Below, one piece after another: positions 16,255 to 23,400 of a DNA stretch of 64,000 bases; within the stretch, counting starts at the first letter, position 1; the number at the start of each line of letters is the position of its first letter. The DNA lies in assembly GCF_001542915.1 (NCBI RefSeq), contig NZ_LNNH01000010.1:367039-431038 (forward strand), written 5' to 3'. Position numbers and translations under genes: made by a program. The notes under the pieces were generated by a model. It ran no database searches and was not told the origin of the DNA. It saw nothing but the letters and a program-made list of their open reading frames with translations. Origin of the DNA: Peribacillus simplex. Its GTDB lineage: Bacteria > Bacillota > Bacilli > Bacillales > DSM-1321.

Positions 16255-16291
16255 TGTAAAACCTATGTAAAAGCTTGTAAAAATTTGTATA
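16255..16291 (+). promoter_or_regulatory. Candidate PhoP box array upstream of glpQ-like gene
   Basis: Four TGTAAA-type hexamers start at 16255, 16266, 16276 and 16286, with periods of 11, 10 and 10 bases. On the other strand they read TTTACA, matching the TT(A/T/C)ACA direct repeats bound by PhoP in Bacillus. A TATAAT -10 lies at 16320-16325. This suggests phosphate-starvation control. Confidence 0.65.
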
Positions 16292-16421
16292 ATCATGATA
16301 TTTAATTGCAGAGTGAAAGTATAATGAAACTGTAAAAACGGAAAGGTTCAGTAACGATGTTGGGAGGTTGACAATATTATTCCAATCTTTCATTGATTAA
16401 AAGTAGAAAGGAGCCTTAACA

Positions 16422-17819
16422 ATGCTGAAGCTAAAAAAGTTATTTTTATTAGGGTTCATAGCGTCTGCCTTAATGCCGGTACAGGAAGCAGGAGCAAAGG
16501 CCTCTAAACCGATTGCTGTCCAAGAGCACAAATCCTTTGAACAGATTCACGCAGAGCTGCTCAATCATGGTAAAAATGCGCCACTCATGACCCTGGCTCA
16601 TCGGGGCCAATGGCGTGAATATCCAGAGAACTCGCTTGCAGCAGTCAATGAGGCCATTAAAGACGGCACCGATATTGTGGAAATAGATGTCCAGCTAACC
16701 GCTGATGGTGTACCTGTATTAATGCACGATACGACCGTTGATCGTACTACCAATGGCAAAGGAAAGGTTTCTGACTTCACACTGGCTCAAATTAAGAAAC
16801 TTCGCCTCAAGGAAGGTCTCGGAGGTAAAACGGCAGCGCTCACCAAGCACAAAATTCCAACGCTTGAAGAGGTCATGCTTGTAGCAAAGGACCGGGCAAT
16901 TGTAAACCTGGACAAGGGCTGGGAGATACGGGATGAAATGTACAAGGTTCTCGTTAAAACCGACACAGTAGATCACGGTCTGTTTAAGGGCAGTCCAAAT
17001 GTTGAAGAAGCAGCCAAATTTATGGAGAAAGATCCAGAAATCCTATATATGCACATTATCCTTGATAACAACGTCAACTCTATAGGAACGTTCCCGGGGC
17101 GTCAGCCGGTCGCTTATGAAATTGTTTTTGCAGATCTTGCAGATCCGCAGATTCAGCCAGAAAAGCTGAAACAAATCAAGAAAAGTAGCAGGGTCTTAGC
17201 AAATGTAATGTGGAATGGCCTTGCTGCAAAATACACGGATGAGGCTTCACTAAGAGATGTAAATATGGGATGGAAGGCCGTAACAAAGCTTGGAGTGAAT
17301 ATGATACAGACTGACAATATTGAAGCGATCGATTACTGGCGGCATGGAGGCAATATGCGACACTGGCAGTACGATACCGGGAACCGTACAGTTCGGGTTC
17401 AGGCTGAGGAGCATCTTGGCGGTGGGCAAGGTACCGGGTATTTTGATCAGGACGCCAACCGCTGCAATACAGCCGACCAAGATTCACTCGATGTTTGCGA
17501 AATCGATGGAGCCATTGCTGTAAGCCATAACATGGAAGGTGAGTGGGCGAAATACGAAGTGAACATTAAGAAGTCAGGAACATATAAAATCTCCGGCAGA
17601 GTTTCTGCAGCCGCTACCCCGGCTGGTGCCATCACCTTGGATTGGGCTGGCAAAACAAGCGGGGAGACCGAGCTGAAAAATACAACTCACAAACGTGCAT
17701 TCCAGCTTCAGAATTTGGAGTACCGCTACCTAAAGAAAGGTACTCACCTATTTACAGTCAAGGTCACAAGCCCAGGTTCCTACAACCTTGATTATATTCA
17801 ATTTAATTTGCAGGATTAA
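16422..17819 (+). CDS. glpQ: Secreted glycerophosphodiester phosphodiesterase with C-terminal carbohydrate-binding-like domain
   Basis: The protein has 465 residues. A signal peptide spans residues 1-26 (cut near AGA-KA). The GDPD catalytic domain shows HRG at 60-62, EN at 69-70, E87-x-D89 and H102-D103, the metal and acid-base residues of the family. Residues about 335-465 look like a CBM6/CBM35-type beta-sandwich (RVQAEEHLGGGQGTGYFDQD, NLDYIQFNLQD), so it may hydrolyse glycerophosphodiesters or teichoic acid while bound to a polymer. AAAGGAG precedes the ATG. The PhoP-like array upstream fits the phosphate role. Confidence 0.9.
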   Translation: MLKLKKLFLLGFIASALMPVQEAGAKASKPIAVQEHKSFEQIHAELLNHGKNAPLMTLAHRGQWREYPENSLAAVNEAIKDGTDIVEIDVQLTADGVPVLMHDTTVDRTTNGKGKVSDFTLAQIKKLRLKEGLGGKTAALTKHKIPTLEEVMLVAKDRAIVNLDKGWEIRDEMYKVLVKTDTVDHGLFKGSPNVEEAAKFMEKDPEILYMHIILDNNVNSIGTFPGRQPVAYEIVFADLADPQIQPEKLKQIKKSSRVLANVMWNGLAAKYTDEASLRDVNMGWKAVTKLGVNMIQTDNIEAIDYWRHGGNMRHWQYDTGNRTVRVQAEEHLGGGQGTGYFDQDANRCNTADQDSLDVCEIDGAIAVSHNMEGEWAKYEVNIKKSGTYKISGRVSAAATPAGAITLDWAGKTSGETELKNTTHKRAFQLQNLEYRYLKKGTHLFTVKVTSPGSYNLDYIQFNLQD

Positions 17820-17921
17820 CTGTAGCTAGAAACACCCTTAAATTTTAGAAGGCGCAATTCCTTCGGATTTTCGAGTTTGGTGCAGCTTTGAAACAAGGCT
17901 TGATCTTGATAAAAGAAAAAT

Positions 17922-17967
17922 AGAAGGGCATGTTTTGATAAAAGATTGATCAAAACATGCCCTTCTA
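17922..17967 (+). terminator. Strong bidirectional terminator after glpQ
   Basis: AGAAGGGCATGTTTTGAT pairs perfectly with ATCAAAACATGCCCTTCT. Confidence 0.9.
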
Positions 17968-18022
17968 TTATCTAATTGGATTATTCATTGTTAATAAAGA
18001 TTGCTCATTTTTGTATTCCCTA

Positions 18023-18055
18023 ATCAGCTAATGCACCCGTTAGTTTAACAAGACT
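18023..18055 (-). repeat. Dispersed repeat, right module only
   Basis: CAGCTAATGCACCCGTTAG, directly 3' of the leftward gene at 18062. Confidence 0.7.
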
Positions 18056-18061
18056 GTGTTT

Positions 18062-18436
18062 TTACCGCCTATCATGTTCTCTAAAAATCAGTTTAAATTT
18101 CGGCTTAAAATCAACTTCTATTGTTTGTTGGGAATCCTCATGCAGAACTGTTAAAAGTACACTTGAAAGTTCCTTTTTGTCTGCTGTAATCTCAAATTTA
18201 TCAACTCGTTTTAAATCCAAAAGTGATAACAATTTACTTGAAGTCGGTTGGGTTACTTGTATTTTCACTTCACCGTAAGATGGAGAAAGTGTAACAATAA
18301 AGTCTTCCTCCCCATTAGAAAATTGATATGTTGCTTTATTATAATAAAATGGTAAATCTTTCGCAGAGGTATCAAATAATATAGGTTCGCACTCAAATAA
18401 CGAAAGAAAGTCGTTTTCTTCTGGGAATACATACAC
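18062..18436 (-). CDS. Hypothetical protein (124 aa)
   Basis: GTG start at 18436 with AAGGTGG ten bases earlier. The protein is soluble and strand-rich: FIVTLSPSYGEVKIQVTQPT, VDKFEITADKKELSSVLLTV, TIEVDFKPKFKLIFREHD. No family was recognised. Dispersed repeats flank it on both sides. Confidence 0.6.
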   Translation of the reverse strand: MYVFPEENDFLSLFECEPILFDTSAKDLPFYYNKATYQFSNGEEDFIVTLSPSYGEVKIQVTQPTSSKLLSLLDLKRVDKFEITADKKELSSVLLTVLHEDSQQTIEVDFKPKFKLIFREHDRR

Positions 18437-18483
18437 TCAACATCAACCACCTTTCAACTCCCTATTTTAACATTTTCTTGTTG

Positions 18484-18562
18484 AGCTAACCTGCCCCTTT
18501 TGTTCCATAAGAAAAGAGCTGCCTTATTGTCAGCTCCGATCTTCAGCTAAAGCACCCGTTAG
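18484..18562 (-). repeat. Triple-hairpin repeat, full copy
   Basis: GCTAACCTGCCCCTTTTG left, AGCTGCCTTATTGTCAGCT centre, CTAAAGCACCCGTTAG right. The right end runs into the 3' end of the gene at 18559. Confidence 0.85.
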
Positions 18563-19476
18563 TGAAGTAACTCTTTTTTTAATTTTACTTCGTATAGTCT
18601 CATTGCACTTAAATCCCCTCGATATTCAAATATTTCTTTTGAAATTAAATTTCGGAGTCGATATTCTATCCATACATCTCCAGTGTATTGCTGCATATGA
18701 CCAACGACTTCACCAATCAAACGTGCCGACTTCATATAATCATATGTACCTTGTTCTTTATGTAATTTCTTTGCACAAAGAATGATAAAATCATCACCTC
18801 GTTCAATATTTGAATCCCTAAGCTCACCATGCTCCCATGTTCTCAAATGATTTCCAATCAGCATTAAATTCTGTCCTTCGTCGCTGAGAGCATTACGTTT
18901 TGCAAAATTCAATGGTCTAAGCTCAAATTGTTCATAAAATTGAAGCAATTTTTCGGGAGTCAATTCTCCTGATGAACGAGGAAACTGTTCCTCTTCTAAC
19001 AAAGGGTATGTAAAGAATTCGTGAAAAGCTGTAAACGTATTGAGTTCGAACACATTATTGACTTTATTTTGCAATAAATAAAGGACAATACGCAGACCTG
19101 TTTGCTCAGCAGCATTCTCACATGTCCAAATAATCACCTTTTGATAAGGTGGTATCGCTATTATTTTCTCGATTGCTTTTAACATACCCTGTTTATATTC
19201 TTCAACAGTTTTGAAGTCATCACGATAGTTTTCCTTAAACCATTGAAAACGATTTTCTATCCCTTCTTTTGTTTGGAGTGATTCAATTGGACCAACCGAT
19301 AAAATATCGGGTAACACTATGATTTCTTCTGTTTTTGCATAAATAGTTTTACGAAATGCGAATTTTAAGCTACCTGCAGTCGAATCACCAAATACAATAT
19401 GTACCGTTTGTAGATGTTCTTTTTTCTCTTCATTTCTCGAAATTTGAATCGATGATTTTTTCATTTTTCGTCTCAT
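18559..19476 (-). CDS. DUF1835/DUF3658 domain protein
   Basis: The protein has 305 residues. AAAGGTAG precedes the ATG at 19476 (MRRKMKKS); the upstream Met at 19503 has no ribosome binding site. Residues about 35-150 carry the DUF1835 pattern (VHIVFGDSTAGSLKFAFR, DILSVGPI, RFQWFKENY, VIIWTCENAAEQTGLR). The C-terminal third fits DUF3658 (GDVWIEYRLRNLISKEIFEY). The family is common in Bacillus; biochemical role unknown. Confidence 0.85.
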   Translation of the reverse strand: MRRKMKKSSIQISRNEEKKEHLQTVHIVFGDSTAGSLKFAFRKTIYAKTEEIIVLPDILSVGPIESLQTKEGIENRFQWFKENYRDDFKTVEEYKQGMLKAIEKIIAIPPYQKVIIWTCENAAEQTGLRIVLYLLQNKVNNVFELNTFTAFHEFFTYPLLEEEQFPRSSGELTPEKLLQFYEQFELRPLNFAKRNALSDEGQNLMLIGNHLRTWEHGELRDSNIERGDDFIILCAKKLHKEQGTYDYMKSARLIGEVVGHMQQYTGDVWIEYRLRNLISKEIFEYRGDLSAMRLYEVKLKKELLH

Positions 19477-19527
19477 ATAAACTACCTTTTTTATATTTTT
19501 CATAGGTTAAGTTTACCATAACCTTCT

Positions 19528-19555
19528 TTCACTAACGTGCCCCTTTAGTTATAAA
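19528..19555 (-). repeat. Dispersed repeat, left module only
   Basis: ACTAACGTGCCCCTTTAGTT between the DUF1835 start and the rightward small gene. Confidence 0.6.
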
Positions 19556-19731
19556 AGCCAATGAAAATGATTAAGCTTTTGTTTCCACGTAGTTTATTCG
19601 GACCGTTCGGTAAAATATTTCAAACTTTCTTTATGAGAAGTACTTACCATATACACTCGGGCATAAAAATGATACGGTTGGTGCATAGAATATTTGAGGT
19701 ATTTTATATCCTCAATGTTGAAAGGAGATAT

Positions 19732-19884
19732 TTGACTAATAAAAAGAATGCTTTTATTAAGAAAGCAATAGACAATTATTTTCAAAAACTCGAAGAACAA
19801 GATTTCAATGAAGACGATTTAATTCAACTAATTAATCATCTATCTAGGGTTTATGATCAAATATCTAGCGCAGTTAAACTTTGA
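19732..19884 (+). CDS. Small hypothetical protein (50 aa), TTG start
   Basis: AAAGGAG lies 4-5 bases before the TTG at 19732. The product reads MTNKKNAFIKKAIDNYFQKL, then EEQDFNEDDLIQLINHLSRV, then YDQISSAVKL: amphipathic, highly charged and probably helical. A terminator follows directly. The frame is open from 19561, but upstream Met codons lack ribosome binding sites. No family was recognised. Confidence 0.6.
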   Translation: MTNKKNAFIKKAIDNYFQKLEEQDFNEDDLIQLINHLSRVYDQISSAVKL

Positions 19885-19912
19885 GCCTTTTCCTTTAATG
19901 GCTCTTTTTTTG
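19883..19912 (+). terminator. Terminator of the 50-aa gene
   Basis: GAGCC and GGCTC arms followed by TTTTTTT. Confidence 0.8.
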
Positions 19913-20041
19913 TATATTTCCCCTAAATCTTTTTACAGTTTGTGCCTTACCACACTGTTTATTCGAACTATATTTTTTTATTGGAACATAATTTATTTCG
20001 TTTCATATACTGAACCTGACATATAATAAGTCCTCAACATG

Positions 20042-20230
20042 TAACTATTGTTCTCAAGAATAGTTACTTTTTTTCATTTTGGTTTATTCGTACCATGCAC
20101 CTTTAAGTTTGGCGGATCTTTTGTTATTAACGACATATACTTAGATTGCAGCATCACGTTCTCCGAATGTCTCTTTTATAATTTGGACTTGTGTAACTAT
20201 TCTTGTTCTGGAATAGTTACCTTTTTTTGT
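20042..20230 (+). repeat. Two tandem copies of a hairpin plus flank
   Basis: GTAACTATT...AATAGTTAC plus T-run occurs at about 20042-20075 and again at about 20190-20230. Each is followed by (T/G)GTTTATTCGTAC, and a third GTTTATTCG lies near 19957. These read as terminators but no gene precedes them; I see no CDS in 19913-20368. Confidence 0.55.
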
Positions 20231-20368
20231 TTCATTGTTTATTCGTACGTGATGAATATAATGTTCAGATAGAAGAACAGTCTTAACCTTGTTCACATTT
20301 TATAAACATTGAAATGAATAAAGTTATGTTGGTTTAATGTATAATTAAATGTGAAAAGGAGGCTTATA

Positions 20369-20551
20369 ATGTCAACAGAAAAGATTTTAGAACAACTTAT
20401 CAGAATTGCAGATGCGTTAGAAAGAATTTCTCCAGTTCCTGATAAAACAGAACAGAAGGAAAAGTTTGATTATCAGGACAACTCAGATAAAGCAAGGGCT
20501 GTCATTAAAATGAATAAAACCATTCTAGACTCTAATAGAGATAAGCGATAA
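20369..20551 (+). CDS. Small hypothetical protein (60 aa)
   Basis: AAGGAGG precedes the ATG at 20369. The product is MSTEKILEQLIRIADALERI followed by a proline-containing linker and a basic C-terminus NKTILDSNRDKR. It is amphipathic and probably helical at the N-terminus. A terminator follows. No family was recognised. Confidence 0.7.
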   Translation: MSTEKILEQLIRIADALERISPVPDKTEQKEKFDYQDNSDKARAVIKMNKTILDSNRDKR

Positions 20552-20559
20552 AGGAATGA

Positions 20560-20584
20560 GATCACAATATGTGATCTTTTTTAT
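20560..20584 (+). terminator. Terminator of the 60-aa gene
   Basis: GATCAC/GTGATC stem with TTTTTTATTTT tail. Confidence 0.8.
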
Positions 20585-20659
20585 TTTATTTAAATACCAC
20601 TTGCGAATTTGTAAAAGTGAAACCGTACAGTTTGTGTCAACTGCGTGATACATCCTAAT

Positions 20660-20746
20660 GAACTAACCTGCCCCTTTAGTTCCATAAGAAAAAGAGCTGC
20701 CTTAAAGACGGCTCCGATCTTCAGCTAACGCACCCGTTCGTTTAAG
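20660..20746 (-). repeat. Triple-hairpin repeat, full copy
   Basis: AACTAACCTGCCCCTTTAGT left, AGCTGCCTTAAAGACGGCT centre, CTAACGCACCCGTTCG right. An inverted copy of the CGCAGTTGACACAAAC flank seen at 11926 lies just before it (20624-20645). Confidence 0.88.
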
Positions 20747-20811
20747 TGAGAATCTTCACAACTTTTTCTATCTTAGGCTTTGTTAATAGTATTGTTGTTT
20801 TCAGGTATAAA

Positions 20812-20842
20812 ATATGGGAACGTCCGATTTGGACGTTCCCGT
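20812..20842 (-). terminator. Terminator-like hairpin after the DinB gene
   Basis: GGGAACGTCC and GGACGTTCCC arms; on the minus strand an A/T-rich tail follows. It lies 63 bases past the DinB stop. Confidence 0.7.
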
Positions 20843-20904
20843 TCTTATTCTTATTCCATTAAGCATCCCTATAATGGAATAACGGTAAAGCTAATGACGC
20901 CTTT

Positions 20905-21399
20905 TTAAAAGCTGCGTTTCGCTGCCCAAGCACCTTGCATTTTACTAAGGAATACAATTTGCCCAATATGATATGCGTTATGCATGGCTAAACTCTTCAG
21001 TTCAAGCACTAATGGATTATCGCCTGGAATCTGTCTATATAAATCTTCATGTTCTGATTTTGCTAGTATTTTTCCAAGTTCTCGATGAACATAAAAGTAT
21101 TCTTGTTTTGTTTCCTTCCAATTTTCTAACGTCTCAGTTGGTAATTGAAATGTAGAGTCATTATTTTCTGCCTGTGGTTCATTCGCTGTTTCACCAAGAA
21201 ATCGCATTAGATATCTCTTTTCAAAGAATAGCAAATGACAAACTAATTCCCAAATGGAATTCATCATTGCCCCATCAGCTGGTTTCCAAATTGCCTGTTC
21301 CAAAGTGATGTCCTCTAGCACTTTTTCAAGTGGTGGAAACCAGTCTTCTTCATCCAAACAGCTTGCCCATTGTTGTAACAAAAGTGTCTTTACATCCAT
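20905..21399 (-). CDS. DinB/DfrA-family four-helix protein
   Basis: The protein has 164 residues. The DinB pattern of three metal-binding histidines is visible: one in WELVCHLLFFEKRYL near residue 55 and two in HNAYHIGQIVFL near residue 140-144. The length matches the family. GGAGGG precedes the ATG. Members are putative metal-dependent enzymes, some acting with bacillithiol (BstA-like), but the substrate here is unknown. A second DinB protein lies at 28542. Confidence 0.85.
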   Translation of the reverse strand: MDVKTLLLQQWASCLDEEDWFPPLEKVLEDITLEQAIWKPADGAMMNSIWELVCHLLFFEKRYLMRFLGETANEPQAENNDSTFQLPTETLENWKETKQEYFYVHRELGKILAKSEHEDLYRQIPGDNPLVLELKSLAMHNAYHIGQIVFLSKMQGAWAAKRSF

Positions 21400-21461
21400 T
21401 TTCTATTCCCTCCAATTTAATCCTAGGTTGATTTTATTGGTTACCTTACAATAGATTCGCT

Positions 21462-21512
21462 TCAGTTAAAGAGTATTCCTCTAGATGGAATTTCTTTTAT
21501 TACTTGTTCCAT
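21462..21512 (-). CDS. 16-codon ORF upstream of dinB
   Basis: AAGGAG lies 5 bases before the ATG, and the ORF reads MEQVIKEIPSRGILFN then TGA. It ends 62 bases before the DinB start. It may be a leader peptide, or the start of a gene that has decayed. Confidence 0.3.
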   Translation of the reverse strand: MEQVIKEIPSRGILFN

Positions 21513-21554
21513 TATTTCTCCTTCTAAAAGATTAGGTTATCGTCTTAATTATTG

Positions 21555-21620
21555 TTCAACCATACTGCCCCTTTAGTTGCAGCTGTTTCCAGCCCCTTAA
21601 TGAAGAATCGTGCCCGATTG
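21555..21620 (-). repeat. Dispersed repeat, degenerate copy
   Basis: CATACTGCCCCTTTAGTTGC left module, then AGCTGTTTCCAGCCCC. It lies 3' of the cupin gene. Confidence 0.5.
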
Positions 21621-21679
21621 CGGAAAATTTGTAACTTCCTTTTATATGTTGATCCAAAGAAAGTAACTGAATTATTGGT

Positions 21680-21967
21680 TTAAATCCATATATTATTTTC
21701 AGCAGTTAGTTTAAAATTAGTTTCACCAGTGTTGACTACACCTTTAGGCTCTACCAGCATTATATGGCATTCCTTTTCAGCATAAGGCTTATGCTCCACA
21801 CCTTTTGGTATCACATACATTTCTCCTTTGGAAAGTTTAACCTCTCCATCGCGGAATGCGATGGACATCTCTCCGTCTATTACGATGAATGCCTCATCGG
21901 TGTCTTTATGATCGTGCCATACAAAATCCCCCAGAATCTTAACTAACTTAAACTGATAGTCATTCAT
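21680..21967 (-). CDS. Cupin-domain protein; true start probably non-canonical at 22045
   Basis: From the ATG at 21967 there are 95 residues with the cupin motifs FVWHDHKDTDEAFIVIDGEM and PKGVEHKPYAEKE, which hold the metal-binding histidines. The frame continues upstream for 26 more codons (NYNAINLSEKLSKFSEHWSP, then KVIGE), which reads like the normal N-terminus of this cupin family. That extension begins near ATC (22045), just after GGGGGG, with no ATG, GTG or TTG. Either an unusual start is used, or the start has mutated. Function unknown. Confidence 0.75.
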   Translation of the reverse strand: MNDYQFKLVKILGDFVWHDHKDTDEAFIVIDGEMSIAFRDGEVKLSKGEMYVIPKGVEHKPYAEKECHIMLVEPKGVVNTGETNFKLTAENNIWI

Positions 21968-22140
21968 TTCACCAATGACTTTGGGCGACCAGTGTTCACT
22001 GAATTTGGACAGTTTCTCGCTTAGATTAATAGCGTTATAATTGATATAAATCCCCCCAGAACTATTCTTACCTTTATTTTACAACTTCGATAGATTAATT
22101 ACTATTTTGATTAAGATCTCAAAAGTTTCTGCTGATCTTC

Positions 22141-22216
22141 CCACAAAATGGCCCAATTGCTGAACAAAGATCAAACAGCACTCTTGAACTAAACTGCCCC
22201 TTTAGTTCATTAGATG
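22141..22216 (-). repeat. Extended repeat: TGGCCCAATTG flank plus left module
   Basis: A 40-base flank (ATGGCCCAATTGCTGAACAA, then GATCAAACAGCACTC) runs into AACTAAACTGCCCCTTTAGT. The same arrangement occurs at 31427. Confidence 0.75.
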
Positions 22217-22243
22217 ATGATTACTAAACCAAAATATTCAACT

Positions 22244-22999
22244 TTACTTTTTTAGTTTAAAAACTATAAAATCAGCACATCTAAAATCTTCTTCAAATGA
22301 AGGATATTTTTTTAACATCTCTTTTGATGGCTTCGGTTCTACGATGCTTTCTAAAATAAAACCTGTTTTGATTAAAGTGTTTATATAACTTGTTAATGTT
22401 CTATGGAAGAATAACATTTTTTCTTTATCTCCTAAACCTTGTTCATACGCACCTTCATAAAAATATTTATCTACGTTCCAATGCAACTTTTTACCGTCTT
22501 TTGTTTTCTCCCAACCACTTTCTGGAGTAACAAAACAAGGATGTAAAATCGAAAATATAAAACAGCCTCCATCCACTAATAACCGATACATTTCTTGAAA
22601 TGCTTTCTCGTAATTTGCAAGGTCTTGAATAACCATATTGGATACAATTAAATCGAAACTTTGATCTTCTAGAGAATTCAAGTCCTCACAATTACCCTGC
22701 CTATAATCGATTATCAAATCATCTGGAGTTCTTCCTTTGGCAATTTCTATCATCCTTGGTGAATAATCCACAGCAGTTACATTCGCTTCGGACTTGGCTA
22801 AAATTCGACTTAAATACCCTTCGCCACACCCAGCATCTAAAACTTTTTTATTATTAACCGTTTCCATAAGTGATAATAAAGTTGGATTTAAAAAAACTTC
22901 TTTATGATGGTCTCCTTGTTCGGTATGATTTGCTGAATATGTATCCGCGAAACTATCCCACCTTTTAATTGCTTCTTCTGTACCAACATTTTGTTTCAT
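22244..22999 (-). CDS. Class I SAM-dependent methyltransferase
   Basis: The protein has 251 residues. GGGAGG precedes the ATG at 22999 (MKQNVGTEEAIKRWDSFADT), so the upstream frame to 23107 is not used. Methyltransferase motif I is VLDAGCGEGYLSRILA, motif II AVDYSPRMIEIAKGR, with FDLIVSNMVIQDLANYEKA following. These are typical of Methyltransf_11/25 enzymes. The acceptor substrate is unknown. A dispersed-repeat left module lies 3' of it. Confidence 0.88.
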   Translation of the reverse strand: MKQNVGTEEAIKRWDSFADTYSANHTEQGDHHKEVFLNPTLLSLMETVNNKKVLDAGCGEGYLSRILAKSEANVTAVDYSPRMIEIAKGRTPDDLIIDYRQGNCEDLNSLEDQSFDLIVSNMVIQDLANYEKAFQEMYRLLVDGGCFIFSILHPCFVTPESGWEKTKDGKKLHWNVDKYFYEGAYEQGLGDKEKMLFFHRTLTSYINTLIKTGFILESIVEPKPSKEMLKKYPSFEEDFRCADFIVFKLKK

Positions 23000-23059
23000 T
23001 TTAAAGCCTCCCTGTTCTTTTGCTTTAAATTCATTTCCTTTACTTCTATAATCTTGTTC

Positions 23060-23087
23060 CACTAACCTGCACCTATCGTTAATTAAG
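23060..23087 (-). repeat. Dispersed repeat, left module only
   Basis: CACTAACCTGCACCTATCGT, diverged, between the methyltransferase and the 55-aa gene. Confidence 0.5.
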
Positions 23088-23147
23088 GGTTCTTTTTTTA
23101 CAATCAAAAGGCCACCATTTGGCGGCCATACAAATGAACTAACACAG

Positions 23148-23315
23148 TTAAAAGGTTCTAAAAAGAACGGAATTTGCCCAATATGCTACTAGAATAATAA
23201 TAATTGTAGTAACAATAACAAGCATTTTTTTACTGTGATTTCCAACTTCTTTCTTTTCCCTTATTTCCTCTCTGTATTTCATTTGTACCTTTTTCTTTTT
23301 ATCATCTAATTTCAT
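23148..23315 (-). CDS. Small single-helix membrane protein (55 aa)
   Basis: AAGGGG lies ten bases before the ATG at 23315. A lysine-rich N-terminus (MKLDDKKKKVQMKYREEIRE) is followed by one C-terminal membrane helix (MLVIVTTIIIILVAYWA) and a short tail NSVLFRTF. The topology is likely tail-anchored, with the charged part in the cytoplasm. No family was recognised. Confidence 0.6.
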   Translation of the reverse strand: MKLDDKKKKVQMKYREEIREKKEVGNHSKKMLVIVTTIIIILVAYWANSVLFRTF

Positions 23316-23380
23316 AGCAGGTAAACCCCTTATGAAAATAATTTAAGTTTATTTTACCATAAAAACCCTATTCGATTTTC

Positions 23381-23400
23381 AACTAACCTGCACCATCATT
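23381..23400 (-). repeat. Dispersed repeat, left module only
   Basis: AACTAACCTGCACCATCATT overlaps the 3' end of yndJ. Confidence 0.45.

Noticed and set aside
16151-16393. 80-codon leftward frame upstream of glpQ
   Set aside because: It runs through the repeat module, the PhoP-like sites and the promoter, and has no ribosome binding site.
20048-20272. 74-codon rightward frame
   Set aside because: It is made of the tandem hairpin units, with low-complexity Phe/Cys-rich composition and no start signal.
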